A stretch of 8,404 nt of DNA from Pseudofrankia asymbiotica (GCF_001983105.1 NZ_MOMC01000008.1:187912-196315), one strand, 5' to 3'; positions 1 to 5,899 are shown, counted from the stretch's first letter. The notes: generated by a model from the letters alone, not told the origin. Numbers and translations are program-made.

Positions 1-11
1 CCGACCTGGCG

Positions 12-566
12 GTGTCCGAGCAGAAGCGGCGGATGCTCGCGGGGGAGCTGTACCACGCGGGCGACGAGGAGCTGGCCGCCGACCGGCTGCGGGCCGCGCG
101 GCTGCGCGAGCGGTACAACGCGACCAGTGCCGGCGAGCCGCAGCTGCGCGCCGAGCTCCTCCGCGCGCTGCTCGGGGCGGTCGGGGAACGGGTCGAGATC
201 CTCCCGCCGCTGCACGTCGACTACGGCTACCAGACGACCATCGGCCCGGGCACGTTCGTCAACACCGGCGCCGTGCTGCTCGACGTCGCCCGGATCAGCC
301 TCGGCGCCGACGTCCAGATCGGCCCGGGCGTGCAGCTGCTCACGCCCACCCACCCGCTCGACCCGGCCCTGCGTCGTACCGGCCGTGAGGCCGGCGAGCC
401 GATCACGATCGGCGACAACGTGTGGCTCGGCGGCGGCGTCATCGTCTGCCCCGGTGTCAGCATCGGGGCGAACTCGGTGGTCGGCGCCGGGGCCGTCGTC
501 ACCCGTGACCTGCCGGCGAACGTGCTGGCCGTCGGCAACCCCGCCCGGGTGATCCGCGACCTGTGA
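12..566 (+). CDS. Maltose/sugar O-acetyltransferase-like hexapeptide protein
   Basis: This is a probable acetyl-CoA-dependent sugar O-acetyltransferase of the Maa/LacA/NodL group, a cytosolic trimeric left-handed beta-helix enzyme. The N-terminal SEQKRRMLAGELYHAGDEEL (residues 2-21) is the usual maltose-acetyltransferase cap. Hexapeptide repeats follow at about residues 73-110 and 130-165 (ISLGAD, VQIGPG, ITIGDN, VWLGGG, VSIGAN). H114 in TPTHPLDP matches the catalytic histidine position of the family. The C-terminal GNPARVIRDL is typical, and 184 aa is the usual length. The start is uncertain: the first usable codon is GTG at 12, giving a family-like MSEQKRR start, but the frame is open to the left edge (D-L-A before it) and no ribosome site can be judged. 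The true acceptor sugar is not visible in the sequence. It converges on the methyltransferase gene, so no operon partner is seen here. Confidence 0.88.
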   Translation: MSEQKRRMLAGELYHAGDEELAADRLRAARLRERYNATSAGEPQLRAELLRALLGAVGERVEILPPLHVDYGYQTTIGPGTFVNTGAVLLDVARISLGADVQIGPGVQLLTPTHPLDPALRRTGREAGEPITIGDNVWLGGGVIVCPGVSIGANSVVGAGAVVTRDLPANVLAVGNPARVIRDL

Positions 567-571
567 CACCG

Positions 572-614
572 GCGCGTCCACACCCGAGAGGGCTTCCCTA
601 CGGTTTGGACGCGC
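572..614. terminator. Inverted repeat between convergent genes, possible bidirectional terminator
   Basis: GCGCGTCCA (572-580) and TGGACGCGC (606-614) are perfect 9-base complements. A small AGGG-CTT-CCCT hairpin (589-599) lies inside the loop. The left arm starts 5 bases after the stop of the acetyltransferase gene, while the right arm lies inside the last codons of the methyltransferase gene on the other strand. No T-tract follows on either strand, which is common for terminators in high-GC actinomycetes. The function is inferred from structure and position. Confidence 0.45.
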
Positions 615-1425
615 GCAGGGAGTACAGGAGCGGGACGCGGGGGGTGCCGGCGGGGAACCGGTAGAGGTTGTCGTCGCCGCGGACCAGGGTGTCGAAACGC
701 TGGGTCGGCACGCAGTCGTGCTCGTGGAGGAACTCCAGGCACAGCCCGGCGCCGGCGACCGCCGAGACGACGGACCCGAGGGTGTGGTGGTACTCGACGG
801 TCACGTTCGCGTCGGTCTCCGCGTCGGGGTCGGCGTAGCTGCCCTCCTCCTCCCAGATGATCGGGCCGATGTCGAAGTAGTCGAGGTCGAACGTCGAGCC
901 CGACTCGTCGTCGAGGACGTCCTGCACCGGATGGATCTCGGCCAGGTAGAGGAAGCCGCCGGGGGCGAGCAGCCGGGCGACGACGCCCGCCCAGCGCTCG
1001 ACGTCCGGCAGCCAGTTGAGCGCGCCGATACCGGTGTAGACGATGTCGAACGTCTCACCCGCGAGGACGTCCGCGGCGTCGTAGACGTCGGCGGTGACGA
1101 ACCGGGCCGGCAGCGCCAGCTCGGCGGCCAGCGCCTCCGCCGCGTCGACAGCGGGGCCGGAGAAGTCCAGCCCGGTGACGGTCGCGCCGCGGTGTGCCCA
1201 GGACAGGGTGTCCAGGCCGATGTGGCACTGCAGGTGCAGCAGCCGGGCGCCGTTGACGTCCCCGACCTCGGCGGTCTCGAAGGCGCGCAGCACGTCGGGC
1301 TCGGCGAGGAACTCGTCGAGGTCGTAGTAGTCGCTCGCGAGGTGGATCGGCACCCGCTCGTCCCACCACGCCCGGTTCGCCACCGCCCCGTCGCCCGGCC
1401 CGGCCCGCTCACCCAGCTGCGTCAC
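598..1425 (-). CDS. Class I SAM-dependent methyltransferase
   Basis: This is a predicted cytosolic S-adenosylmethionine-dependent methyltransferase of the Methyltransf_11/25 type, 275 aa from the chosen GTG. SAM-fold signs in order, with residue numbers from that start, are: LLHLQCHIGLDT (about 62-73), a motif I variant lacking the classical GxGxG; GLDFS (85-89), where the acidic residue would bind the SAM ribose; FDIVYTGIGALNWLPD (126-141); and APGGFLYLAEIHP (154-166). The N-terminal ANRAWWDERVPIHLASDYYD matches the start of a common actinobacterial methyltransferase family. The substrate cannot be told. GTG at 1425 is preferred because it fits the family length and has TACAGT ending 7 bases upstream, suggesting a leaderless message. 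A second GTG at 1383 (VANRAWWDE) is the alternative. The frame is open to 1698, but that extension is Arg-rich and unlike coding sequence. It ends in TAG, convergent with the acetyltransferase gene. Confidence 0.85.
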   Translation of the reverse strand: MTQLGERAGPGDGAVANRAWWDERVPIHLASDYYDLDEFLAEPDVLRAFETAEVGDVNGARLLHLQCHIGLDTLSWAHRGATVTGLDFSGPAVDAAEALAAELALPARFVTADVYDAADVLAGETFDIVYTGIGALNWLPDVERWAGVVARLLAPGGFLYLAEIHPVQDVLDDESGSTFDLDYFDIGPIIWEEEGSYADPDAETDANVTVEYHHTLGSVVSAVAGAGLCLEFLHEHDCVPTQRFDTLVRGDDNLYRFPAGTPRVPLLYSLRASKP

Positions 1426-1438
1426 GCGGGTGACTGTA
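1426..1438 (-). promoter_or_regulatory. Candidate leaderless -10 element of the methyltransferase gene
   Basis: On the minus strand TACAGT (1438 down to 1433) is followed by 7 bases and then GTG at 1425. A TANNNT box at this distance would start transcription at or next to the start codon. There is no good -35 hexamer. A purine run GAGGGG lies about 14 bases from the start, too far for a normal ribosome site. This is inferred from the pattern only. Confidence 0.4.
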
Positions 1439-1631
1439 GCCCCTCGACCGCGTTCCCTCTCCCGATTTTCTCGGCGGCTCCTGGACCAGTCCGCATGCGG
1501 ACACCCGAACGGAGAACCAGGGGCTGCCGGAGAGGCCAGCCGATCGCCGCCGCGGGCCAGGGCCACCTGTCGCGCCCAGCGCCGCGACCGGCCACAGGAC
1601 CACCCAGGTACCACGGTCTCGCGGGCAGGGA

Positions 1632-1656
1632 TGTGGACAACCGGGGCGCATCCACA
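1632..1656. promoter_or_regulatory. TGTGGA-N13-TCCACA dyad including a DnaA-box match
   Basis: TGTGGA (1632-1637) and TCCACA (1651-1656) form a perfect 6-base inverted repeat with a 13-base spacer. The left half extends to TGTGGACAA, the exact complement of TTGTCCACA, the DnaA box favoured in high-GC actinomycetes. The right half, GCATCCACA, is two mismatches from TTATCCACA. The dyad is about 80 bases upstream of the Uma2 start and could be an operator or a DnaA-binding site. Chance occurrence is not excluded. Confidence 0.25.
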
Positions 1657-1733
1657 GTTTCGTGATGTTGGTGGCGGCGTTACCCAGCCGGCGCGCACCG
1701 TTGCCCCATGTCCCTGGCCCCGAGGAGTGCACC

Positions 1734-2444
1734 ATGTCGGTCATGGCCGTCCCCCCGCCGATCCCACCGCCCGGCCCCTGGCTGTTCCCCACGCCTGGTG
1801 AGAGCGGCTTCACGGCCGACGACCTCGTCGACCTCCCCGTCGGCAGCGGCCACGCGGAGATCGTCGACGGGACTCTGCTCCTCTCCCGCCAGGGCGGATT
1901 CACCGTCGACGATCTCGACCGGATCCCGGGCGGCGACGGCAACCGCTACGAGCTCATCGACGGGATGCTCGTCGTGAGTCCCGCGCCTGGCATGCCCCAC
2001 CAGGTCGTCGTCACCCGGCTTGCGACGCTGCTGACCGCCCTGTGCCCGCCGGACCTGTTCGTGTTCGGCTCGTCGCCCGCCGTCCGGAAGGGACGCCGGG
2101 GCAGTCTCGAGCCGGACGTCGTCGTGCTGCGCAAGGCCGACGTCACCGCCGCCTTCGACCGGCCGCACGCCTGGGTTCCGGTGCTCGCGGTCGAGGTGCT
2201 CTCGCCGTCCAGCCGCACCATGGACCGCCTGGTCAAGCGTGGTATCTATGCCCGCCTCGGGGTGCCGTGCTACTGGATCGTCGGCCCGTCCACGCGGACC
2301 GGACCGGCCGTCACCGTCCTGCGCCTCGACCCCGCGAACGGCGAGTACCTCGACGAGGCGTCCGTCGGCCCGGACGGGACCGTGACCACGACCGTGCCGT
2401 TCCCCGTCACGCTGCGTGTCGCGGACCTGCACAGCCTCGGGTAG
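1734..2444 (+). CDS. Uma2 family (DUF820) putative endonuclease with duplicated N-terminal segment
   Basis: This 236-aa protein belongs to the Uma2/DUF820 family, which has a PD-(D/E)XK nuclease fold; biological roles in the family are poorly known. Visible family motifs are RYELIDGMLVVSPAP (71-85, with E73), H89, EPDVVVL (126-132, with D128), LAVEVLSPSS (151-160, with E154) and DRLVKRGIYARLGVPCYWIV (164-183, with K168). All expected acidic and basic active-site residues therefore appear present. An unusual point is that the entry segment occurs twice: GFTADDLVDLP...EIVDGTLLLS (25-51) and GFTVDDLDRIP...ELIDGMLVVS (55-82). The first copy looks like a decayed duplicate, and the start of the protein is Pro-rich. 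ATG at 1734 is chosen because GAGGAG (1722-1727) sits 6 bases before it; a Met codon further upstream at 1662 lacks such a site. It stands alone on the plus strand, 150 bases before the regulator gene. Confidence 0.85.
   Translation: MSVMAVPPPIPPPGPWLFPTPGESGFTADDLVDLPVGSGHAEIVDGTLLLSRQGGFTVDDLDRIPGGDGNRYELIDGMLVVSPAPGMPHQVVVTRLATLLTALCPPDLFVFGSSPAVRKGRRGSLEPDVVVLRKADVTAAFDRPHAWVPVLAVEVLSPSSRTMDRLVKRGIYARLGVPCYWIVGPSTRTGPAVTVLRLDPANGEYLDEASVGPDGTVTTTVPFPVTLRVADLHSLG
1806..1979 (+). repeat. Tandem intragenic duplication (about 27-28 codons, two copies)
   Basis: Copy 1 covers 1806-1886 and copy 2 covers 1896-1979, with a three-residue joint (RQG). Shared residues include G-F-T-x-D-D-L near the start and E-(I/L)-(V/I)-D-G-x-L-(L/V)-(L/V)-S at the end. 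Nucleotide identity is visible but imperfect, so the duplication is not recent. Only copy 2 runs directly into the rest of the Uma2 fold. Confidence 0.75.
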
Positions 2445-2497
2445 CGGCCGGCGGCCCCCGACGGCCTGACCGGCGGGCCTCCACCCGAATGCGCCAT

Positions 2498-2516
2498 GGC
2501 GGCGGGGGACGCCGCC
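2498..2516 (+). terminator. GC hairpin downstream of the Uma2 gene
   Basis: GGCGGCG (2498-2504) and CGCCGCC (2510-2516) pair perfectly around a GGGGA loop, 53 bases after the Uma2 stop. It overlaps a 10-base palindrome, CGCCATGGCG (2492-2501). A short T-rich patch (CCTTTGATC) follows about 12 bases later. It is a plausible intrinsic terminator separating the Uma2 gene from the regulator, but in such GC-rich sequence 7-base stems also arise by chance. Confidence 0.4.
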
Positions 2517-2582
2517 GCACCTGGTGATCCTTTGATCGGCCTGGCCGCCCCGGGCCGGGGCTGGCGGGAACTCGGCGGTTGG

Positions 2583-2594
2583 TAGGTTCTGGCC
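2583..2594 (+). promoter_or_regulatory. Candidate leaderless -10 element of the AraC-family gene
   Basis: TAGGTT (2583-2588) is followed by six bases (CTGGCC) and then ATG at 2595. There is no Shine-Dalgarno sequence before the ATG, so a leaderless message is the simplest reading. A weak -35 candidate, CTGGCG (2561-2566), lies 16 bases upstream of the box. Confidence 0.5.
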
Positions 2595-3617
2595 ATGACG
2601 ACGTTCCCGACCGAGCGCCCGGTCCGGCCTGACCCGGTGGCGGGAGGCGAGCACACGGTCGCCGTGCTGGCGGTGGACGGGGTGGTGCCGTTCGACCTGG
2701 CGGTGCCGGTGGAGGTGTTCGGGCGGGCCCGGCTCGCCGACGGGCGGCCGGCCTACCAGGTCGTCGTCTGCGCGGCCCGGCCAGGAGCCGACGTCGACGC
2801 GGGGACGTTCACGCTGCGGGCACGCCATGGGCTGGAGGCGCTCGCCGAGGCCGACACGGTCGTCGTGCCCGGCGCCGCCGATCCGGCCCTTCCCGCCGAC
2901 GCGGCCGTCGTCGACGCGCTGCGCGGAGCCGCGCGTCGCGGGGCGCGGGTGGCGTCGGTCTGCTCGGGCGCGTTCCTGCTCGCCGCGGCCGGGCTGCTCG
3001 ACGGGCTGCGGGCGACGACACACTGGCTGGGAACGGCGGACCTCGCGGCCCGCCACCCCGAGGTCGACGTCGCCCCGGAGGTGCTGTTCGTCGACAACGG
3101 CGGCCGGATCCTCACCTCCGCCGGGGCGGCGGCCGGGCTCGACCTGTGCCTGCACATGGTCCGCGCCGACTTCGGATCCGCCGTCGCCGCCGAGGCGGCG
3201 CGGATCTCGGTCATGCCGCTGGAGCGGGCCGGCGGGCAGGCCCAGTTCATCGCCCACGAGCCGCCAGCGCCCGACGGGGTGTCACTGGAGCCGCTGCTGC
3301 GCTGGCTCGCGGACAACCTCGACCGGGAGCTGTCCCTCGACGACATCGCCCGCCAGGCGGCTCTGTCGACCCGTACCCTGTCGCGGCGGTTCCGAGAGCA
3401 GACCGGCACCACCCCGGCCCAGTGGCTGGCCCGCGCCCGGCTGCGCCACGCCCAGCAGCTGCTCGAGTCGACGGACCACCCGGTCGAATGGATCGCCGCC
3501 CGGGTCGGCTTCGCCTCGCCGTCCACGTTCCGCGACCGTTTCCGCCGCCTGGTCGGCACCAGCCCCCAGTCCTACCGCCGCGCCTTCCGCGCCCCTGAGG
3601 CCGTCCGGGCGGCCTGA
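2595..3617 (+). CDS. GlxA-like AraC-family regulator with DJ-1/PfpI (GATase1-like) domain
   Basis: This is a 340-aa transcription regulator of the GlxA/FtrA type, with a DJ-1/PfpI-like sensor fused to an AraC DNA-binding domain. The sensor spans about residues 20-215: TVAVLAVDGVVPFDLAVPVE, VVVCA, DTVVVPG (87-93) and ASVCSGAFLLAAAGLLDG (120-137), where C123 sits at the nucleophile-elbow position. In the regulators this domain is usually thought to bind ligand rather than to catalyse. Two helix-turn-helix units follow: LDDIARQAALSTRTLSRRF (248-266) and VEWIAARVGFASPSTFRDRF (297-316), ending in the standard GTSPQSYRR. Length and domain order are normal. ATG at 2595 is preceded by TAGGTT and no ribosome site, suggesting leaderless translation. 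The regulated genes are not evident; the flanking genes are on separate transcripts and there is no adjacent amidase or transporter of an obvious target pathway. It converges on the membrane-protein gene. Confidence 0.93.
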   Translation: MTTFPTERPVRPDPVAGGEHTVAVLAVDGVVPFDLAVPVEVFGRARLADGRPAYQVVVCAARPGADVDAGTFTLRARHGLEALAEADTVVVPGAADPALPADAAVVDALRGAARRGARVASVCSGAFLLAAAGLLDGLRATTHWLGTADLAARHPEVDVAPEVLFVDNGGRILTSAGAAAGLDLCLHMVRADFGSAVAAEAARISVMPLERAGGQAQFIAHEPPAPDGVSLEPLLRWLADNLDRELSLDDIARQAALSTRTLSRRFREQTGTTPAQWLARARLRHAQQLLESTDHPVEWIAARVGFASPSTFRDRFRRLVGTSPQSYRRAFRAPEAVRAA

Positions 3618-3647
3618 CGGAGTCGGCCAGTGGGCCGTCAGGCGCCC
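3607..3647. terminator. Bidirectional terminator hairpin containing both opposing stop codons
   Basis: GCCTGACGG (3612-3620) and CCGTCAGGC (3635-3643) are perfect complements around a 14-base loop. Skipping one unpaired base (G3611), GGGC (3607-3610) also pairs with GCCC (3644-3647), giving 13 pairs. The regulator stop TGA (3615-3617) is in the left arm and the stop of the opposing membrane-protein gene (TCA at 3638-3640) is in the right arm. No T-tract follows on either strand. Position and symmetry support a terminator used from both sides. Confidence 0.65.
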
Positions 3648-4255
3648 GTGGTCGAGCCCGGGCGGACGATCATGAGGACGACGACGACCGCCCAGAGCAG
3701 GTTGAAGACGCCGGTGCTCATCCCGAGCCGGGCGGCCGCGCGGGACAGCACCGGCGACGTGCCGGTCGCTATCTGGGCGGGCGACGCGACGGCGACCGAG
3801 CCGGCCCTGTCCGCACCGGCGGAAATCGAACCGGCGGCACCGGCGGAGCCCACCGCGGCGCCTACAACGGCCGTCGCGGGCCCGTCGTCGCCGTCGGCGG
3901 GTCGCGGCGCGGCTTCGGGCAGCAGGGCGAGCGTCCTGCGCTGGCCGGGGAGGATCACGGCGGCGAGCAGGGCGGCCGCCACGGCGGTCAGCACGATGGA
4001 GATGATCACCCAGGTGTCGCCGAAGACGTGCAGCGGCCCGGCGGTCGCGAGGCCGAAGAACGGCACCGCGATACCCAGCAGCGCGTAGACCCGACAGATC
4101 CGGTGCAGGGCCCGCGCCACGCCCGCCGCCGCGCCGTCATCCGGGGCGGCCGCCGCCAGTCGCAGATACCGGGGAAAGATGCTGGCGGCCACAGCCACCG
4201 GCCCGATCGCGAGGATCGCGGCGAGCACATGCAGGCTGAGCAGGATCTTGGCCAC
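3638..4255 (-). CDS. Conserved actinobacterial four-helix membrane protein of unknown function
   Basis: I recognise the general type, small actinobacterial integral membrane proteins beginning (V/M)AKILLSLHVLAA and ending FNLLWAVVVVLMIVRPGST, but not a function. From GTG at 4255 it has 205 residues. Hydrophobic segments lie at about 3-26, 55-73, 81-104 and 180-197. HRICRVYALLGIAVPFFGLATA (51-72) looks like a conserved core. Between helices 3 and 4 is a stretch of about 65 residues rich in Ala, Gly and Ser (105-172), which seems longer than in the relatives I recall and is probably disordered. GTG 4255 is chosen because GGAGAG (4264-4269 on the minus strand) stands 8 bases upstream and the hydrophobic segment begins at once. 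The frame is open to 4522, but that extension is Arg-rich and polar and unlikely to be translated. It is divergent from the MFS gene and convergent with the regulator gene. Confidence 0.78.
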   Translation of the reverse strand: MAKILLSLHVLAAILAIGPVAVAASIFPRYLRLAAAAPDDGAAAGVARALHRICRVYALLGIAVPFFGLATAGPLHVFGDTWVIISIVLTAVAAALLAAVILPGQRRTLALLPEAAPRPADGDDGPATAVVGAAVGSAGAAGSISAGADRAGSVAVASPAQIATGTSPVLSRAAARLGMSTGVFNLLWAVVVVLMIVRPGSTTGA

Positions 4256-4417
4256 GGATCGGTCTCTCCACAGGTTGTCGATCGAGGTCGACTCCGACGC
4301 TATCGACGCGACCGGCGGCGCGGCAGTGGCCAGAACGCCAGATGCCGCCGGATTCCGGCCAACGGCGCGGGTGGCTCCGACACCGCCGAACGCCTCCTGC
4401 CCGAACCTGGTTGGCCG

Positions 4418-4430
4418 TAGGCTGCCGACC
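4418..4430 (+). promoter_or_regulatory. Candidate leaderless -10 element before the MFS gene
   Basis: TAGGCT (4418-4423) is followed by seven bases (GCCGACC) and then ATG at 4431. The spacing matches the boxes before the methyltransferase and AraC genes. The ATG is in the same frame as the MFS protein but meets TGA after five codons (MTWRH). No strong -35 hexamer is seen. Confidence 0.45.
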
Positions 4431-4544
4431 ATGACCTGGCGACATTGATCCCACCCGCGGCAACCCGTCCGGCCGCGACGCGCGGCGCGACCCGAACGGG
4501 CGCTCGCGCGGCGGCTGTACACGTACGCGTTCCTCGAGGAGTGC
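4431..4544 (+). other. Interrupted 5' end of the MFS gene
   Basis: ATG at 4431 begins MTWRH and stops at TGA (4446-4448). The same frame then stays open into the permease and encodes a permease-like segment, LYTYAFLEECVPFYPLYALL (codons from 4515), which normally forms the first helix of this MFS group. Between 4449 and 4545 there is no ATG, GTG or TTG in that frame, only CTG at 4515. The stretch from 4447 read one frame over gives HDPTRGNPSGRDARRDP with better G/C at third positions (15 of 16 codons) than the nominal frame (12 of 16). A +1 change near 4445 and a compensating change near 4493 are therefore as plausible as a simple CGA-to-TGA nonsense change. Confidence 0.5.
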
Positions 4545-5726
4545 GTGCCGTTCTACCCCCTCTACGCGCTGCTGTTCGCGGACAGCGGGGTGTCAGCCGG
4601 GGGCATCTCGGCGCTGTTCGCCCTGTGGTCGGCCGCGACGTTCCTGCTGGAGATCCCGTCGGGGGTGTGGGCGGACGTCGTCTCCCGGCGCCGGCTGCTC
4701 ATGTTCGCGCCTCTGCTGGACGCGGCGGGCTACGCGCTGTGGGCTGTCGCGCCGTCGATCTGGTCGTTCGCGGTCGGGTTCGTGCTGCTCGGCGCCGGGA
4801 CCGCGCTGCGCTCCGGCGCGCTGCAGGCCCTCGTCTACGCCGAGCTTGACCGGCTCGGCGCCACGGCGGCCTACCCACGGCTGATCGGCCGCTCCCAGGC
4901 GGCCGGCGGCGCGGCCGGCCTGCTCGCCACCGCCCTCGCGGGCCCGCTGGTCGCCGTCGGCGGCTACCCGGTGGTCGGCGCCGTCAGCGTCGCCGCGCTG
5001 CTGCTGTGCGCCGCCGCCGGTCGCGCCCTGCCAGAACAGCGGCCGGTCCGCGGCACAGGGCAGGCCGGTCCGGACGGTTCCGCCCCGTCGCCCGACGAGG
5101 ACGCCGGCGGCGGTGAGGGCGGGTCAGGGCTGGCGGTGCTGCGGGCCGCGCTGGGAGTGGTGCGCCGCTGCGCGCCGGTCCGCCGGGCGCTGCTGCTGTC
5201 GGCGGCGCTGACCGGCATCGCGGCGCTCGACGAGTACGTGCCGCTGCTCGTCCGCGACACCGGTGTGGCGCCCGCCACGGTCCCGCTGCTGGTCCTGGCC
5301 GTCACGGCCGGGTCGACGCTGGGCGGGCTGGTCGCCGGCCGCGGTGGCCGGTGGCTCGCCGCCCTGCTCGCCGTGGCCGCGGTGCTGCTGGCGGTCGGCG
5401 CGGGCAGCGGGGCGCCGGTCGGGATCGCCGGCGTCGCCGTCGCGTTCGGGGTCTTCTACTGGGCGCTGGCGCAGGCCGACGCCCGGCTGCAGGACAGCCT
5501 CGACGACTCCTCCCGCGCCACCGTCACGTCCCTGTCCGGCGCCGGCATGGAGGCCGTCGGCATCGCCACCTTCGCCGCCTACGGCGTGGGCGCCGACGGG
5601 CTGGGGATGCCCGCCCACTGGCTGTTCGCCGCCGCCGCCGTCCCCTATCTGCTGGTGGCCCTCGCCGGGCGCCGCGGCCGGCGCGTTCGGCCGCCGCCGT
5701 TGCGGGCCCGCCGCGACCCGGGCTAG
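4545..5726 (+). CDS. MFS transporter, 5' end probably truncated or damaged
   Basis: This is a major facilitator superfamily permease of the inner membrane, probably a proton-coupled efflux carrier; the substrate is unknown. From GTG at 4545 it has 393 residues. After helix 2 comes motif-A-like GVWADVVSRRRLL (about 40-52). Hydrophobic segments continue through about 12 helices, with a hydrophilic Gly/Asp-rich central loop (about 163-195, PEQRPVRG...GGGEGGSG) dividing the two six-helix halves. GAGMEAVGI lies in helix 11 and the tail is Arg-rich. GTG 4545 is the first standard start codon in the open frame, with AGGAG only 3 bases before it. It would cut off the first half of helix 1, whose expected residues are encoded just upstream (4515-4544). 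Either a rare CTG at 4515 is used or the gene is impaired. It is divergent from the small membrane-protein gene. Confidence 0.78.
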   Translation: MPFYPLYALLFADSGVSAGGISALFALWSAATFLLEIPSGVWADVVSRRRLLMFAPLLDAAGYALWAVAPSIWSFAVGFVLLGAGTALRSGALQALVYAELDRLGATAAYPRLIGRSQAAGGAAGLLATALAGPLVAVGGYPVVGAVSVAALLLCAAAGRALPEQRPVRGTGQAGPDGSAPSPDEDAGGGEGGSGLAVLRAALGVVRRCAPVRRALLLSAALTGIAALDEYVPLLVRDTGVAPATVPLLVLAVTAGSTLGGLVAGRGGRWLAALLAVAAVLLAVGAGSGAPVGIAGVAVAFGVFYWALAQADARLQDSLDDSSRATVTSLSGAGMEAVGIATFAAYGVGADGLGMPAHWLFAAAAVPYLLVALAGRRGRRVRPPPLRARRDPG

Positions 5727-5789
5727 GGCCGCCCCGGCGATGTCCGGCGACCTTCGACGCGGAGGATCTCGCCGGAGATCGCCGGGGCC

Positions 5790-5837
5790 GTACCCGGATC
5801 CGAACGCCGAGGGCCTCGGTGGTTCGGATCCGGGTAC
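5790..5837 (+). terminator. Long hairpin downstream of the MFS gene
   Basis: GTACCCGGATCCGAAC (5790-5805) and GTTCGGATCCGGGTAC (5822-5837) are perfect 16-base complements. Inside, CCGAG (5807-5811) and CTCGG (5815-5819) pair around a GGC loop, so nearly the whole 48 bases form one stem with a single small irregularity. It lies 63 bases after the MFS stop. No T-tract follows. The length and perfection make chance very unlikely; a terminator role fits the convergent position, though a small mobile repeat is also possible. Confidence 0.65.
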
Positions 5838-5899
5838 AGAACCGCTGATCACGCTCGCGGCACCGCGCGTCCGCACCGCGCGCCCGCGGAGCTGGCGCG

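Larger units (their letters stand above)
1426..1733. other. Divergent intergenic region
   Basis: These 308 bases separate the starts of the methyltransferase (minus) and Uma2 (plus) genes. They hold the minus-strand TACAGT box near 1435, a TGTGGA/TCCACA dyad at 1632-1656, and the Uma2 ribosome site at 1722-1727. No convincing sigma-70 -35/-10 pair was found for the plus-strand gene. Open frames crossing the region are Arg/Pro-rich and resemble non-coding high-GC translation, so no gene is called. Confidence 0.6.

Noticed and set aside
1432..1457. ECF-type promoter GGGAAC-N17-GTC before the methyltransferase gene.
   Set aside because: GGGAAC also occurs at 2566-2571 with different spacing to the start, and the -10 part is only three bases, so the match is too weak to call.
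718..1665. Plus-strand open frame opposite the methyltransferase gene.
   Set aside because: The translation is Val/Gly/Asp/Arg-rich and without family motifs; the minus strand encodes a clear SAM-binding protein.
1426..1698. N-terminal extension of the methyltransferase to the Met codon at 1698.
   Set aside because: The extra 91 residues are Arg/Pro/Ser-rich with no family similarity, and the GTG at 1425 gives normal family length with a -10-like box beside it.
2437..2461. Stem TCGGG/CCCGA with inner GGCC/GGCC right at the Uma2 stop.
   Set aside because: It needs a four-base one-sided bulge and short arms; the 2498-2516 hairpin is a better terminator candidate.
1680..3257. Very long open frame on the minus strand across the Uma2 and regulator genes.
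   Set aside because: The translation is rich in Arg, Gly, Asp and His without domain motifs, while the plus strand has two well-recognised proteins there. It is the usual antisense opening in high-GC DNA.
5815..5845. Possible tRNA T-arm: GGTTCGGATCC resembles the 3' part of a tRNA gene.
   Set aside because: The bases that would form the T stem do not pair (GGTGG against CCGGG), no acceptor or anticodon arms are found, and the sequence is fully explained as one arm of the 5790-5837 hairpin.
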